This document shows, piece by piece, positions 8,959 through 18,426 of a stretch of DNA of 64,000 nt (position 1 is the first letter of the stretch; the number at the start of each line of letters is the position of its first letter). This DNA comes from Actinokineospora baliensis (GTDB lineage: Bacteria > Actinomycetota > Actinomycetes > Mycobacteriales > Pseudonocardiaceae). The stretch lies in assembly GCF_016907695.1 (NCBI RefSeq), contig NZ_JAFBCK010000001.1:1364001-1428000 (forward strand), given 5' to 3'. Below the pieces are notes generated by a model, which saw only the letters and a list, made by a program, of their open reading frames with translations, had not been told where the DNA came from and ran no database searches. A program made the translations under genes and the position numbers.

Positions 8959-9957
8959 ATGCCTGCGGAAGCGGACCAGATCCGAAACCTGATCATCGTC
9001 GGCTCCGGCCCCGCGGGCTACACCGCGGCCGTTTACGCCGCCCGCGCCCAGCTCGAGCCGCTGGTGTTCGAGGGCTCGCAGTTCGGTGGCGCGCTGATGA
9101 CCACCACCGAGGTGGAGAACTTCCCCGGCTTCCGCGACGGGATCATGGGTCCCGACCTGATGGAGCAGATGCGCGCCCAGGCCGACCGCTTCGGCGCCGA
9201 GCTGCGCGCGGAGGACGTCGACACCATCGAGCTCGACGGTCCGGTCAAGTACGTGGTCGCGCACGGCACCCGCTACGCCGCCAAGGCCGTGGTGTTGGCC
9301 ATGGGCGCCGCGCCGCGCTACCTGAACGTGCCCGGTGAGCAGGAGCTGCTCGGCAGGGGCGTGTCCGCCTGCGCCACCTGCGACGGGTTCTTCTTCCGCG
9401 ACCAGGACATCGCCGTCGTCGGCGGCGGTGACTCCGCGATGGAGGAGGCGCTGTTCCTGACCCGCTTCGGCAAGACGGTGACGATCATCCACCGGCGCGA
9501 GGAGTTCCGCGCCTCGAAGATCATGCTGGAGCGGGCCAAGGCCAACGAGAAGATCCGCTGGCAGCTCAACTCCGCGGTCACCGAGGTGCTCGGCGACGGC
9601 AAGGTCAGCGGCCTGCGCCTGCGCGACACCGTGACCGGCGCCGAGTCGACCCTGGACGTGTCCGGCTTCTTCGTCGCCATCGGCCACGACCCGCGCAGCC
9701 AGCTCGTCGCGGGCCAGGTCGACATCGACGACGAGGGCTACGTGCTGACCAAGGACCGCACCACCTACACCAACGTCGACGGCGTGTTCGCCGCAGGTGA
9801 CCTGGTCGACCACACCTACCGGCAGGCCATCACCGCGGCCGGGTCCGGCTGCTCGGCCGCGATCGACGCCGAGCGCTGGCTGGCCGAGCACGGCACCGCC
9901 GAGGCCGAGATCGCCCCGGAGCTCGTCGGCGGCGGCTACGGCCCCGGCGCCAACTGA
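8959..9957 (+). CDS. trxB: Thioredoxin reductase (NADPH)
   Basis: A 332-residue cytoplasmic flavoprotein that reduces thioredoxin with NADPH. It has the FAD-binding [10 protein letters not shown] motif near residue 15, the redox-active CATC pair (about C138 and C141) and the NADPH-binding [10 protein letters not shown]. The ATG at 8959 follows GGAGGG with normal spacing. trxA begins 35 bp downstream, and both should be transcribed from the SigR/SigH-type promoter at 8879-8905. Confidence 0.97.
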   Translation: MPAEADQIRNLIIVGSGPAGYTAAVYAARAQLEPLVFEGSQFGGALMTTTEVENFPGFRDGIMGPDLMEQMRAQADRFGAELRAEDVDTIELDGPVKYVVAHGTRYAAKAVVLAMGAAPRYLNVPGEQELLGRGVSACATCDGFFFRDQDIAVVGGGDSAMEEALFLTRFGKTVTIIHRREEFRASKIMLERAKANEKIRWQLNSAVTEVLGDGKVSGLRLRDTVTGAESTLDVSGFFVAIGHDPRSQLVAGQVDIDDEGYVLTKDRTTYTNVDGVFAAGDLVDHTYRQAITAAGSGCSAAIDAERWLAEHGTAEAEIAPELVGGGYGPGAN

Positions 9958-9992
9958 CCAACCCACACCCAACGATCCAGGGGAGCCGCCAC

Positions 9993-10322
9993 ATGGCCGG
10001 TAACACCGTCACCGTTTCCGACAAGACGTTCGTCGAGGACGTGCTGCAGAGCGACAAGCCCGTCATCGTCGACTTCTGGGCCACCTGGTGCGGCCCGTGC
10101 CGGATGGTCGCGCCGGTGCTGGAGGAGATCGCGGGCGAGTTCTCCGACAAGGTCACCGTCGCCAAGCTCGACATCGACGCCAACCCGGGCACCGCGCGCG
10201 ACTACCAGGTGCTCTCCATCCCCACCCTGATCGTGTTCCAGGGCGGTCGACCGGTGAAGACCATCGTCGGTGCCAAGCCCAAGGCGCTGCTGCTCAACGA
10301 CCTGCAGGATTACCTGGGCTAG
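9993..10322 (+). CDS. trxA: Thioredoxin
   Basis: A 109-residue thioredoxin with the canonical active site WCGPC at residues 32-36, preceded by VDFWAT, and a cis-proline in SIPTL. It accepts electrons from TrxB and reduces protein disulfides. It is cotranscribed with trxB and closed by a strong terminator. This is the Rv3914 (trxC) position. Confidence 0.97.
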   Translation: MAGNTVTVSDKTFVEDVLQSDKPVIVDFWATWCGPCRMVAPVLEEIAGEFSDKVTVAKLDIDANPGTARDYQVLSIPTLIVFQGGRPVKTIVGAKPKALLLNDLQDYLG

Positions 10323-10335
10323 GCAAGCAACCCGG

Positions 10336-10383
10336 AACCGGGGCTCATGCGTCTCGTTGAGCGACGCACGGCCCCGGTTTTCG
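10336..10383 (+). terminator. Rho-independent terminator of trxBA
   Basis: The stem AACCGGGGC (10336-10344) pairs with GCCCCGGTT (10371-10379). A second inner stem pairs TGCGTC with GACGCA. TTTT follows directly, making this one of the few classical U-tailed terminators in the window. Confidence 0.85.
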
Positions 10384-10504
10384 TGTGTTCGGACGACCCA
10401 CCCGCCATCCCTGCGGGGGACACGTAGACCGGCAAGGCACAATGGGTGACCTGTCTGGCCGCGCACCGGATCCTTCCGGTGCCCGAGACGAGAGCGAGGG
10501 GTGC

Positions 10505-11644
10505 ATGCGGGTGTTGCGCCGCGGCGACGAGGGACCGGCCGTTGCCGAAGTTCGGTCCACGCTGGCGGCGTTGGGCCTGTTGCCCCCGGTCAACGGGGTG
10601 ACCGATCAGTTCGACCACGCCATGGAGCACGCGATCCGCGCGTTCCAGCAGCACCGCGGGCTGATCACCGACGGGCTCATCGGGCCTGCCACCTACCGCG
10701 CCCTGCGCGACGCCACCTACCAGCTCGGTGGCCGTCCGCTGGCGTACCTGGTCTCCGCGCCGATCACCGGCGACGACGTGGCCACCCTGCAGGAGCGGCT
10801 GCTCGAGCTCGGCTACGACGCCGGTCGCCCGAACGGGGTGTTCGGTGCCCAGACCGAGGCAGCGCTGCGCAACTTCCAGCGCGACTACGGCCTCACCGTC
10901 GACGGCATCTGCGGCCCCGAGACAGTCCGCGCCCTGCGCCAGCTCTCGCCGCGCGCCCGTGGTGGCCGCCCGGTGCTGTTGCGCGAGCAGGAGCACGCCC
11001 GCCGCTCCGGCCCCCGGCTGACCGGCAAGCGCATCGTCATCGACGCGGGCCACGGCGCCCACGACACCGGTGTGTCGGTCGACGGGGTCAACGAGTCGGA
11101 CCTGATGTGGGACCTGGCCAGACGGCTGGAGGGCCGCATGGTCGCCACCGGCATGGAGGCCCTGCTCTCCCGCGGCCCCGACCAGTGCCCGGACGAGTCC
11201 ACCCGCGCCCAGTTCGCCAACGAGGCGGGCGCCGACCTGGTCCTGTCCCTGCACTCCGACGCCAACGCCTCGCCGCTGGCCCAGGGCCTGGCCTGCTTCC
11301 ACTTCGGCACCGGGCACGGCGCCACCTCGACCCTCGGCGAGGCCATGGCGGGCCTCATCCAGCGCGAGCTCACCAAGCGCACCGGCATGCGCGACTGCGG
11401 GACCCACCCCAAGACCTGGGAACTCCTGCGCCTGACCCGCTGCCCGGCCGTCCGCGTCGAGATCGGCTACCTCACCAACACCGAGGACCGGACCCGCCTG
11501 TCGGACCCCGCCTTCCGCGACGTGGTCGCCGAGGGCATCGTCGTGGCCGTCAAGCGCCTCTACCTGCTCGGCGAGAACGACCAGCCCACCGGCAGCTTCT
11601 CCTTCGCCGACGTCCTGGCCCACGAACTCGCCAAGGCCGAATAG
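10505..11644 (+). CDS. cwlM: CwlM, N-acetylmuramoyl-L-alanine amidase-family regulator
   Basis: A 379-residue protein with two N-terminal peptidoglycan-binding (PG_binding_1) repeats at about residues 10-75 and 85-155, then an Amidase_3 domain. DAGHGAHDTG, NESDLMWDL and LSLHSDAN supply the usual zinc ligands, and VRVEIGYLTN the usual glutamate. No signal peptide is visible. In mycobacteria CwlM is a cytoplasmic PknB substrate that activates MurA, so a regulatory rather than hydrolytic role is likely. The ATG at 10505 follows GCGAGGGG; a longer in-frame start at 10442 is possible. Confidence 0.9.
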   Translation: MRVLRRGDEGPAVAEVRSTLAALGLLPPVNGVTDQFDHAMEHAIRAFQQHRGLITDGLIGPATYRALRDATYQLGGRPLAYLVSAPITGDDVATLQERLLELGYDAGRPNGVFGAQTEAALRNFQRDYGLTVDGICGPETVRALRQLSPRARGGRPVLLREQEHARRSGPRLTGKRIVIDAGHGAHDTGVSVDGVNESDLMWDLARRLEGRMVATGMEALLSRGPDQCPDESTRAQFANEAGADLVLSLHSDANASPLAQGLACFHFGTGHGATSTLGEAMAGLIQRELTKRTGMRDCGTHPKTWELLRLTRCPAVRVEIGYLTNTEDRTRLSDPAFRDVVAEGIVVAVKRLYLLGENDQPTGSFSFADVLAHELAKAE

Positions 11645-11657
11645 CCCGCAAACGCTT

Positions 11658-11693
11658 GAACGCCCCTCGTCCGAACTCGGGCGAGGGGCGTTC
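11658..11693. terminator. Bidirectional terminator between cwlM and the GNAT gene
   Basis: A 12-bp perfect stem (11658-11669 with 11682-11693), with an inner CC/GG continuation, lies in the 68-bp gap between two convergent genes. Confidence 0.8.
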
Positions 11694-11712
11694 TGGTCAG
11701 CGGAGATCCTGG

Positions 11713-12339
11713 TCAGCGCTGCAGGATCGGCGAGGCGGTGCTGATCGACACCGTGCCGAGGAGCCGTTCGAGGGCGGCCTCGACGTCTTCCTTCCAGGTG
11801 ATGCCGGTGCGCAGTTCGAGGCGGAGCCGGGGCCAGCGGGGGTGCGGCCGGACGGTCTTGAAGCCGACGCTGGTCAGGAAGTCGGCCGGGACGACGCAGG
11901 ACCGCTCCTCGTCGGGGCGGGCGTCACCGAAGGCCTCGATGGCTTTGACGCCGCGGCGGGTGAGGTCCTTGGCCACGGCTTGGACGAGCATCCGGCCCAG
12001 GCCGCCGCCGCGGAACTCGGGCAGCACGTGGAAGCCGGAGAGCACGACCGCGTCGGCGCTGACCGGGGCGGTCGGGAAGGCGGAGGCGCGGGGAACCGCG
12101 TTCGGCGGGGCGTAGAGGACGAAGCCCACCGGGAGCTTGTCGCTGTAGACGACCCGGCCGCAGGAACCCCAGTCCAGCAGGACGCTGGAGACCCAGGCCT
12201 CTTTCTCGAGTTCGGTGGTGCCGAACTCCTCGGCCTGCTCCTTGAGGTGTGGCGCCAACTCCCAGTAGACACAACCCCGGCAGTGCTTGGGGAGGTGCTC
12301 AAGGTTGTCCAGCGTGACGCCGACGACGCGTCGGGACAC
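11713..12339 (-). CDS. GNAT-family N-acetyltransferase (Rv3916c equivalent)
   Basis: A 208-residue protein. Its centre has the acetyl-CoA-binding pattern of GNAT enzymes (VLPEFRGGGLGRMLV at about residues 104-118). The N-terminal CRGCVYWEL segment and a C-terminal basic, Trp-containing stretch are shared by the actinobacterial family next to parAB. It is convergent with cwlM, matching Rv3915-Rv3916c. The substrate is unknown. Confidence 0.85.
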   Translation of the reverse strand: MSRRVVGVTLDNLEHLPKHCRGCVYWELAPHLKEQAEEFGTTELEKEAWVSSVLLDWGSCGRVVYSDKLPVGFVLYAPPNAVPRASAFPTAPVSADAVVLSGFHVLPEFRGGGLGRMLVQAVAKDLTRRGVKAIEAFGDARPDEERSCVVPADFLTSVGFKTVRPHPRWPRLRLELRTGITWKEDVEAALERLLGTVSISTASPILQR

Positions 12340-12511
12340 CCCACCTCCCGTGCTTGCGGAATTGTCGCGCGCCCGCAGGGGGGTAGGACGCCGAGTTACG
12401 CTGTCCAGAATAGGACGATGTGACCTGCGCCGGAACCGCAGACCGCAATCTCAGGGGTAAGTCACTCCTCTGGTTACACTGTTTTGGCTGGCCCACCCCT
12501 GGGAGTCACCC

Positions 12512-13831
12512 ATGAGCACCTCCGGACACCTGCCCGACAGACCGGGCTCCCGCAGTCTCGACCCCCACCTCGGCCGGTACGCGGCCCGAGCGGGCGGGAT
12601 GACCGCATCCGAGGTGCGAGCGCTGTTCGCCGTGGCCAGCCGCCCCGAGGTGGTGTCGCTGGCCGGGGGCATGCCGAACCTGGCCGCTCTGCCGCTGGAC
12701 TTCCTCTCCGACCAGATCGCCTCGATCGTCGCCGACGAGGGCCTGGTCGCGCTGCAGTACGGCTCCGCGCACGGCGTGCCGCTGCTGCGCGAGCAGATCT
12801 GCGAGGTCATGGCCCTGGAGGGGGTCACCGGTCACCCGGACGACCTGGTGGTCACCGTCGGTTCGCAGATGGCCCTCGACCTGGTGACGCGCATCTTCAT
12901 CGACCCGGGTGACATCGTGCTCGCCGAGGGTCCGTCCTACGTCGGCGCGCTGGGCACCTTCGCCTCCTACCAGGCCGACGTCCGGCACGTGGTGATGGAC
13001 GAGCACGGCCTGGTCCCCGAGGCGCTGCGGGCCGCGCTGGCCGCCGCCGAGCAGGCCGGTCGCCGGGTCAAGTTCCTCTACACGATCCCGAACTTCAACA
13101 ACCCCGCTGGCGTGACGCTGGCCGTGTCCCGCCGGGCCGAGGTGCTCGACATCTGCGCCCGCCACGACGTGCTGGTCATCGAGGACAACCCGTACGGCCT
13201 GCTGGGCTTCGACGGGCAGATCTACCCCGCGCTGCGGTCGATGGACTCCGACAACGTGATCTACCTGGGGTCGTTCTCCAAGACCTTCGCCTCGGGGCTG
13301 CGGGTCGGCTGGGCGCTGGCGCCGCACGCGGTGCGGGAGAAGCTGGTGCTGGCCGCCGAGTCCGCCGCGCTGTGCCCGCCCACGCTCAACCAGCTCGTCG
13401 TGTCGCGCTACCTGGCCACGCACGACTGGAAGGGCCAGATCAAGTCCTTCCAGACCATGTACCGCGACCGCCGCGACGCGCTGCTGACCGGGCTGGACCA
13501 GTACATGCCCGCGGGCTGCACCTGGACCAAGCCCGACGGCGGGTTCTTCGTGTGGCTGACCGTCCCCGAAGGTGTCGACACCAAGGCGATGCAGCCACGC
13601 GCGGTGACCGCCCGGGTCGCCTACGTGCCAGGGACGGGTTTCTACGCCGACGGGTTCGGCAGCAGGCAGATGCGCCTGTCGTTCTGCTACCCGCCGCCGG
13701 AGCGGATCACCGAGGGGGTGCGCAGACTCGCAGGCGTCCTCGCCGACGAGCTGGAACTGCTGCGCACCTTCGGCCCCACCGCCAGCCGCGCCCTGTCCGG
13801 CCCGCAAACCCCGGCCCCCGACACCGCCTGA
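12512..13831 (+). CDS. PLP-dependent aminotransferase (class I/II, Aro8/LysN-like)
   Basis: A 439-residue fold-type I aminotransferase. It shows SLAGGMPN near the start, NFNNPAG, the aspartate of VIEDNPYG and the Schiff-base lysine in GSFSKTF near residue 255. There is no DNA-binding N-terminus, so it is not a MocR regulator. It is absent from this point in the M. tuberculosis order and precedes the D-Ala ligase-like gene in the same direction, with a palindromic repeat between them. The amino donor and acceptor cannot be read from the sequence. Confidence 0.85.
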   Translation: MSTSGHLPDRPGSRSLDPHLGRYAARAGGMTASEVRALFAVASRPEVVSLAGGMPNLAALPLDFLSDQIASIVADEGLVALQYGSAHGVPLLREQICEVMALEGVTGHPDDLVVTVGSQMALDLVTRIFIDPGDIVLAEGPSYVGALGTFASYQADVRHVVMDEHGLVPEALRAALAAAEQAGRRVKFLYTIPNFNNPAGVTLAVSRRAEVLDICARHDVLVIEDNPYGLLGFDGQIYPALRSMDSDNVIYLGSFSKTFASGLRVGWALAPHAVREKLVLAAESAALCPPTLNQLVVSRYLATHDWKGQIKSFQTMYRDRRDALLTGLDQYMPAGCTWTKPDGGFFVWLTVPEGVDTKAMQPRAVTARVAYVPGTGFYADGFGSRQMRLSFCYPPPERITEGVRRLAGVLADELELLRTFGPTASRALSGPQTPAPDTA

Positions 13832-13850
13832 CGCTGCTCAGGCTCGACGG

Positions 13851-13993
13851 CTCGATGGGGTGAACTTCCTTTGCGCGGGGCCCCTGCGCCGCCCGAGGAA
13901 GAGCACAAAGGCGGGGCCTGGAAAGACGGCCCTTCCTCGCGCGCGAGCTTGCGGGCGGCGCCACCCCACGCAAAGGAAGTCCACCCCATCGAG
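13851..13993 (+). repeat. Palindromic element, copy A
   Basis: A 143-bp element bounded by a 25-bp inverted repeat that matches at 24 of 25 bases; 13851-13875 pairs with 13969-13993. Nested inside are a perfect 10-bp stem (13886-13895 with 13952-13961), an 8-bp stem (13894-13901 with 13932-13939) and an apical GGGCC/GGCCC stem with a 9-base loop (13914-13932). The interior differs in sequence from copies B-D but keeps the same layout. It lies between the aminotransferase and the ligase, 19 bp after the first stop codon. Confidence 0.9.
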
Positions 13994-14070
13994 CCTGATA
14001 GGCCCCTGACCACCGCGGTGTACCTTCGGTCCGCCGCGATCACGCTGTGCCCGTCTGCAAGGAGATCACC

Positions 14071-15015
14071 GTGTCCGACCGCTGGGTTGCCGTCCTCGCC
14101 GGGGGCTTGTCGCACGAGCGGGACGTGTCGCTGCGGTCCGGGCGGCGGGTGTCGGCGGCGCTGCGGCAGGTGGGGTTGACGGTCGAGGAGTGGGACGCCG
14201 ACGCCAGCCTGTTGACGCGGTTGCGGGAGCACCGGCCGGACGCGGTGGTGATCGCGCTGCACGGCGGCGAGGGCGAGAACGGCTCCATCCAGACGATCTT
14301 GGAGCTGTTGGACATCCCGTACGTGGGCACCGATGCCGGGACCTGCAGGCGGGCGTGGGACAAGCCGACCGCGAAGGCGGAGCTGCGCCGCGCCGGGATC
14401 CTGACGCCGGACTGGGTGGTGCTGCCGCAGAGCGCGTTCCGCGAGCTCGGGGCGCAGCCGGTGCTGGACGCGATGGTCGAGCGGCTGGGGCTGCCGCTGA
14501 TGTTGAAGCCGGACCAGGGCGGGTCGGCGCTGGGCGCTCAGGTCGTGCGCTCGGCCGCGGAGCTGCCGACGGCGATGGTCGGCTCGCTGGCCTACAGCGA
14601 CGCGGTGCTCGCCGAGCGGTTCGTCGACGGCGTCGAGGTCGCGGTGACCGTGGTCGACGGACCGGGGGGACCGGAGGCACTGCCCGCCGTCGAGATCGCC
14701 CCGGCGTCCGGGGTCTACGACTACACCGCCCGCTACACCGCCGGGCTGACCACCTTCCACGCGCCCGCGCGGCTCGACGACGACGTCGCGGCCGCGGTCG
14801 CCGAGCTCGCCGTGTCCGCGCACCGGTTGCTCGGCCTGCGCGACGTGTCGCGGACCGACGCGGTGGTGAGCGCGTCCGGCGAGGTCTACTTCCTCGAGGT
14901 GAACCTGTCGCCCGGGCTGACCGAGACCTCGTTGTTGCCGATGGCCGCGGAGGCGGCGGGTCGTTCGCTCGGCGCCATCTACGCCGGACTGGTCGACCGC
15001 GCCATCACCCGCTAG
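14071..15015 (+). CDS. D-alanine-D-alanine ligase family protein (ATP-grasp)
   Basis: A 314-residue ATP-grasp ligase that would join two D-alanines for peptidoglycan precursors. HGGEGENGSIQ (about 65-75) and EVNLSPGLTETSLLP (about 275-289) are the family signatures; YDYTARYTAG marks the substrate loop. The GTG at 14071 follows AAGGAG at 14059-14064. It is shorter than the usual housekeeping Ddl of mycobacteria (about 370 residues) and lies next to parB rather than in a mur cluster, so it may be a second, specialised ligase. Specificity (D-Ala, D-Lac or D-Ser) is not certain. Confidence 0.85.
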   Translation: MSDRWVAVLAGGLSHERDVSLRSGRRVSAALRQVGLTVEEWDADASLLTRLREHRPDAVVIALHGGEGENGSIQTILELLDIPYVGTDAGTCRRAWDKPTAKAELRRAGILTPDWVVLPQSAFRELGAQPVLDAMVERLGLPLMLKPDQGGSALGAQVVRSAAELPTAMVGSLAYSDAVLAERFVDGVEVAVTVVDGPGGPEALPAVEIAPASGVYDYTARYTAGLTTFHAPARLDDDVAAAVAELAVSAHRLLGLRDVSRTDAVVSASGEVYFLEVNLSPGLTETSLLPMAAEAAGRSLGAIYAGLVDRAITR

Positions 15016-15075
15016 GCCGGTTTTCGGCGACCGTCACCGTGACGTATCGACCCGGTGTGGTCGCCTGCACCGGTT

Positions 15076-16050
15076 TCATGCCTGATTTATCCCATTTTCC
15101 GCCATCATCTCGACGATCCGCTCCAGGTCGTCGACCGAGCCGAACTCGACCACGATCCGGCCCTTGCGCTTGCCGAGTTCGACCTTGACCCGGGTGTCGA
15201 ACCGGTCCGACAGCTTGTCGGCCAGGTCCTGCAACCCCGGGGCGTGCATCGGCTTGCGCGGTGCGGGCTTCGGCTTGGCCGGGGGAGCGCCCTTGGCCAG
15301 GGTGACCGCTTCTTCGGTCGCCCGCACCGACAACCCCTCCGCCACGATCCGGGTCGCCAGCTCTTCCTGGGTCCCCGGCTCGTCCAGCCCGAGCAGCGCC
15401 CTGGCGTGCCCGGCGGACAGGACACCCGCGGCGACCCGGCGCTGCACCGGCAACGGGAGCCGCAGCAGTCGGATCGTGTTGGTGATGACCGGCCTGCTGC
15501 GCCCGATCCGGCTCGCCAGCTCCTCGTGCGTCACGGAGAACTCGTCGAGCAGTTGCTGGTAGGCCGCCGCCTCTTCCAGCGGGTTGAGCTGCACCCGGTG
15601 GATGTTCTCCAGCAGCGCGTCGCGCAGCATCGCGTCGTCCGCGGTCTGCCGCACGATCGCCGGGATCCGGTCCAGCCCGGCCCGCTGCGACGCGCGCAGC
15701 CGCCGCTCGCCCATGACGAGCTCGTAGCTGTCCCCGCCGAGCTCCCGGACCACGATCGGCTGCATGAGGCCGAACTCGCGGATCGAGTGCTCCAGCTCGG
15801 TCAGCGCCTCCTCGTCGAAGACCTGGCGGGGCTGCTTCGGGTTCGCCTTGATCGCGGCGGTCGGGATCTCCCGGTAGACCGCGCCCGCCACCACCTCGGG
15901 GGCTGGCGCGGTCTCGACGGCCTCACCGTTGCGCGCCACCGGGCTGGGCAGCGACAGCCCCCCGGTCGGCGCGCCGGTTGGCGGCCCCTGCGGGATGAGC
16001 GCGGCCAGTCCGCGCCCCAACCCGCCCTTGCGTCCGGCCGGTCCACTCAT
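15076..16050 (-). CDS. parB: Chromosome-partitioning protein ParB
   Basis: A 324-residue ParB/Spo0J family CTP-dependent DNA clamp that loads at parS. The N-terminal domain holds [11 protein letters not shown] and the [12 protein letters not shown] motif. The central helix-turn-helix ([19 protein letters not shown]) binds parS, and the C-terminal 40 residues form the dimer domain. Its start overlaps the parA stop by 4 bp. Four parS sites occur within about 11 kb. Confidence 0.97.
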   Translation of the reverse strand: MSGPAGRKGGLGRGLAALIPQGPPTGAPTGGLSLPSPVARNGEAVETAPAPEVVAGAVYREIPTAAIKANPKQPRQVFDEEALTELEHSIREFGLMQPIVVRELGGDSYELVMGERRLRASQRAGLDRIPAIVRQTADDAMLRDALLENIHRVQLNPLEEAAAYQQLLDEFSVTHEELASRIGRSRPVITNTIRLLRLPLPVQRRVAAGVLSAGHARALLGLDEPGTQEELATRIVAEGLSVRATEEAVTLAKGAPPAKPKPAPRKPMHAPGLQDLADKLSDRFDTRVKVELGKRKGRIVVEFGSVDDLERIVEMMAENGINQA

Positions 16051-16943
16051 CGGGGCGCCTCCGCTCCTCGTTCGGCAACTTCACGCGCGGCGTCCAGGTA
16101 GCTCATCGCGCCGCGGGAACCGGGATCGTAGGCGAGGACGGACTGCCCGTACCCAGGCGCCTCCGAGACCTTGACGCTGCGCGGGATCACCGTGGCCAGC
16201 ACCGTGTCCCCGAAGTGGTGCCGCACCTCGTTGGTCACCTGGTCGGCGAGCTTGGTCCGGCCGTCGTACATGGTGAGCAGGATCGTCGAGACGGTCAGCG
16301 CCCGGTTCAGGTGCGCCTGCACGAGTTCGATGTTGCGCAGCAGCTGGCTCAACCCCTCCAGCGCGTAGTACTCGCACTGGATCGGGATCAGCACCTCCTG
16401 CGCGGCGACCATCGCGTTGACCGTGAGCAGGCCGAGCGAGGGCGGGCAGTCGATGAAGACGTAGTCCGGGTCGAGCATGTCCAGCGCCTCGTCCGACAGC
16501 GCCTCCTTGAGCCGCGACTCCCGGGCCGCCATGGACACCAGCTCGATCTCGGCACCGGCGAGGTCGATGGTGGCGGGCACGCAGTAGAGCCGGTCCGACT
16601 GGTCGCTCATCTGCGCGGCCTCGGCCAGGCTCACCTCACCGAGCAGCACCTCGTAGACCGAGGGGGTGCCGGACCGGTGCTCGACGCCGAGCGCGGTGCT
16701 GGCGTTGCCCTGCGGGTCGAGGTCGATCACCAGCACCCGCAGCCCGTGCAGGGCGAGCCCAGCGGCCAGGTTCACCGCGGAGGTCGTCTTGCCGACGCCG
16801 CCCTTCTGGTTGGCGACGGTGATGACCCGGCGGTGCGTGGGGCGGGGGAACATCTTGTCCGGGTGCTTCACCCGGGTGGCCCGGGCGGCCTCTTCCGCTA
16901 TCGGCGTCCACCCGGCGACGGACGCGGGGGAGGGCTGCGTCAT
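16047..16943 (-). CDS. parA: Chromosome-partitioning ATPase ParA
   Basis: A 298-residue deviant-Walker ATPase. An N-terminal extension of about 40 residues precedes [20 protein letters not shown] (Walker A with the signature lysine, near residues 44-57). [10 protein letters not shown] is the Walker B region. It acts with ParB to move the origins apart. A parS site lies 38 bp upstream in the rsmG-parA gap, allowing ParB feedback on this operon. Confidence 0.96.
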   Translation of the reverse strand: MTQPSPASVAGWTPIAEEAARATRVKHPDKMFPRPTHRRVITVANQKGGVGKTTSAVNLAAGLALHGLRVLVIDLDPQGNASTALGVEHRSGTPSVYEVLLGEVSLAEAAQMSDQSDRLYCVPATIDLAGAEIELVSMAARESRLKEALSDEALDMLDPDYVFIDCPPSLGLLTVNAMVAAQEVLIPIQCEYYALEGLSQLLRNIELVQAHLNRALTVSTILLTMYDGRTKLADQVTNEVRHHFGDTVLATVIPRSVKVSEAPGYGQSVLAYDPGSRGAMSYLDAAREVAERGAEAPR

Positions 16944-16980
16944 CGTCAGCGCACCTCCCCGATCCCGGCGTTCGCCGTCG

Positions 16981-16994
16981 GTTCCACGTGAAAC
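16981..16994. promoter_or_regulatory. parS site (rsmG-parA gap)
   Basis: GTTCCACGTGAAAC matches the 14-bp ParB-binding consensus in all but one position of the palindrome. It sits in the 66-bp gap upstream of parA. Confidence 0.9.
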
Positions 16995-17009
16995 ATCCCT
17001 GCTCCGATC

Positions 17010-17708
17010 TCAGCCTCGATGTGCACCCTGATCCTTCCTCGTCCGGCGGGACCGGTCCGGCCCGGTCGCGGACTGCACGCGTTCGATGACCACCACGGTC
17101 GTCGGCACCTCGAGCACACCGGCACCGCAGCGCTCGACCTTCGGCTCACCGCCCCCCATCGCGGCGACCTCGGCCCGATCGCGGTCGATCTCCTCGGCGG
17201 CGCTCGCGCCCTTGAGGGCGACCACCTGGCCGCCCCGCCGGAGCAGCGGGAGACACCAACCGGAGAGCTTGGCCAACGGGGCGACCGCCCGGGCGGTGAC
17301 CACATCCGCGCCGGTAACCCGTGACCTGACCGCTGGCTCCTCGGCTCGCCCGCGCAGGACGGTCACCGAGGACAGAGCAAGAGTCTCCACGACCTCGTCC
17401 AGCCACGCCACCCGCCGCGCCATCGGTTCGACGAGCGTCACCCGGACATCGGGCCGTGCGATCGCCAACGGAATCCCCGGCAGCCCCGCCCCCGACCCGA
17501 CATCAACGACGGTGGCCCCACGGGGAACGCACTCCTCGATCACGGCCGAGTTGAGCACGTGCCGGTCCCACAGCCGGTCCAGCTCCCGAGGCCCGATCAG
17601 CCCGCGCTCCACCCCGTGCTCAGCGAGCAACTGCACGAACCGCTCAGCCACCCCCACCCGCTCCCCGAACACGTCCTCCGCGACCCCCGGCCGCACCAGC
17701 CCACTCAT
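17010..17708 (-). CDS. rsmG: 16S rRNA (guanine-N7) methyltransferase RsmG
   Basis: A 232-residue SAM-dependent methyltransferase that modifies G527 of 16S rRNA (E. coli numbering). It has the RsmG signature LIGPRELDRLWDRHVLNS and the SAM-binding VVDVGSGAGLPGIPLA. The ATG at 17708 (MSGLVRPG) is chosen over a longer frame that would run through two parS sites. As in mycobacteria it precedes parA, but here it is separated from jag by about 1 kb of repeats. Confidence 0.94.
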   Translation of the reverse strand: MSGLVRPGVAEDVFGERVGVAERFVQLLAEHGVERGLIGPRELDRLWDRHVLNSAVIEECVPRGATVVDVGSGAGLPGIPLAIARPDVRVTLVEPMARRVAWLDEVVETLALSSVTVLRGRAEEPAVRSRVTGADVVTARAVAPLAKLSGWCLPLLRRGGQVVALKGASAAEEIDRDRAEVAAMGGGEPKVERCGAGVLEVPTTVVVIERVQSATGPDRSRRTRKDQGAHRG

Positions 17709-17720
17709 ACCCCACCCGAT

Positions 17721-17734
17721 GTTCCACGTGAAAC
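17721..17734. promoter_or_regulatory. parS site upstream of rsmG
   Basis: GTTCCACGTGAAAC, identical to the site at 16981-16994, lies 12 bp before the rsmG start codon, so ParB binding could affect rsmG-parA-parB transcription. Confidence 0.9.
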
Positions 17735-17789
17735 CATGCCGCCGCGATTCTCCCTGACGCTGCCGGTTCCAGTACCGCTGCCCCATCAC

Positions 17790-17803
17790 GTTTCACGTGA
17801 AAC
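17790..17803. promoter_or_regulatory. parS site (perfect palindrome)
   Basis: GTTTCACGTGAAAC is a perfect 14-bp palindrome of the ParB consensus, 55 bp from the site at 17721-17734. Confidence 0.92.
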
Positions 17804-17845
17804 ACGGCGAGCCGCGCGCGCCCAGCGCGCGAGTGGGGTGGACAG

Positions 17846-17988
17846 CTCGATGGGGCGGACCTGTTTTGCGCGGGGCCCCTACGACACCCGTGGCAGGACC
17901 GCAAAGCTGGGGCCGAAAAGCATGGCCCTGTCCGCGCACAACGCTACGGGCGCCGCACCCCCACACAAAACAGGTCCGCCCCATCGAG
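17846..17988 (+). repeat. Palindromic element, copy B
   Basis: A 143-bp copy in the same orientation as copy A. The terminal inverted repeat begins CTCGATGGGGCGGACCTG and ends with its complement at 17988. The apical hairpin (17910-17914 with 17924-17928) keeps the GGGCC stem and a 9-base loop; an outer CCCGT/ACGGG pair is at 17887-17891 and 17946-17950. Confidence 0.9.
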
Positions 17989-18152
17989 CAGTTGGCACCA
18001 GCGACTTCCGGGAGCGGTGGCCGGGCTGGCGGGGCTGACTCGGCGGGCTGGGTTGGGTGGGCCGACTCGGTGGGCTGGGTTGGTGCCAGAACAACCCCCC
18101 GAGCCAACCCACCCAACTCAGCCACCGCTCCCAGGAAGCCGCCCGCCCAATG

Positions 18153-18294
18153 CTCGATGGGGCGGACTTGGTTTGTGTGGGGTGGCGGTATCCGTAGCGT
18201 TGTGTGCTGCAGGGCCATGCTTTTCGGCCCCAGCTTTGCGGTCCTGCCACGGGTAGCGCAGGGGCCCCGCGCAAACCAAGTTCGCCCCATCGAG
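18153..18294 (-). repeat. Palindromic element, copy C
   Basis: A 142-bp copy in inverse orientation to A and B. Its reverse complement follows copy B closely through the interior (GGGGCCCCT, GCAAAGCTGGGGCCGAAAAG and the rest). Its ends are complementary over about 30 bases when G-U pairs are allowed. Confidence 0.9.
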
Positions 18295-18426
18295 CCCACC
18301 CACACCCCACGGACCGCGTCGCGATGCCGAAGGCGAGCCGACCCCGGAAGCCGCCGCCGCCAGTCCAACCCACCGAGCCAGCCCCGCCACCCCAACCACC
18401 GCTCCCAGGAAGCCGCCCACCCAATG

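Noticed and set aside
12512..13831. MocR-type regulator
   Set aside because: The aminotransferase domain starts within 30 residues of the N-terminus; there is no GntR helix-turn-helix.
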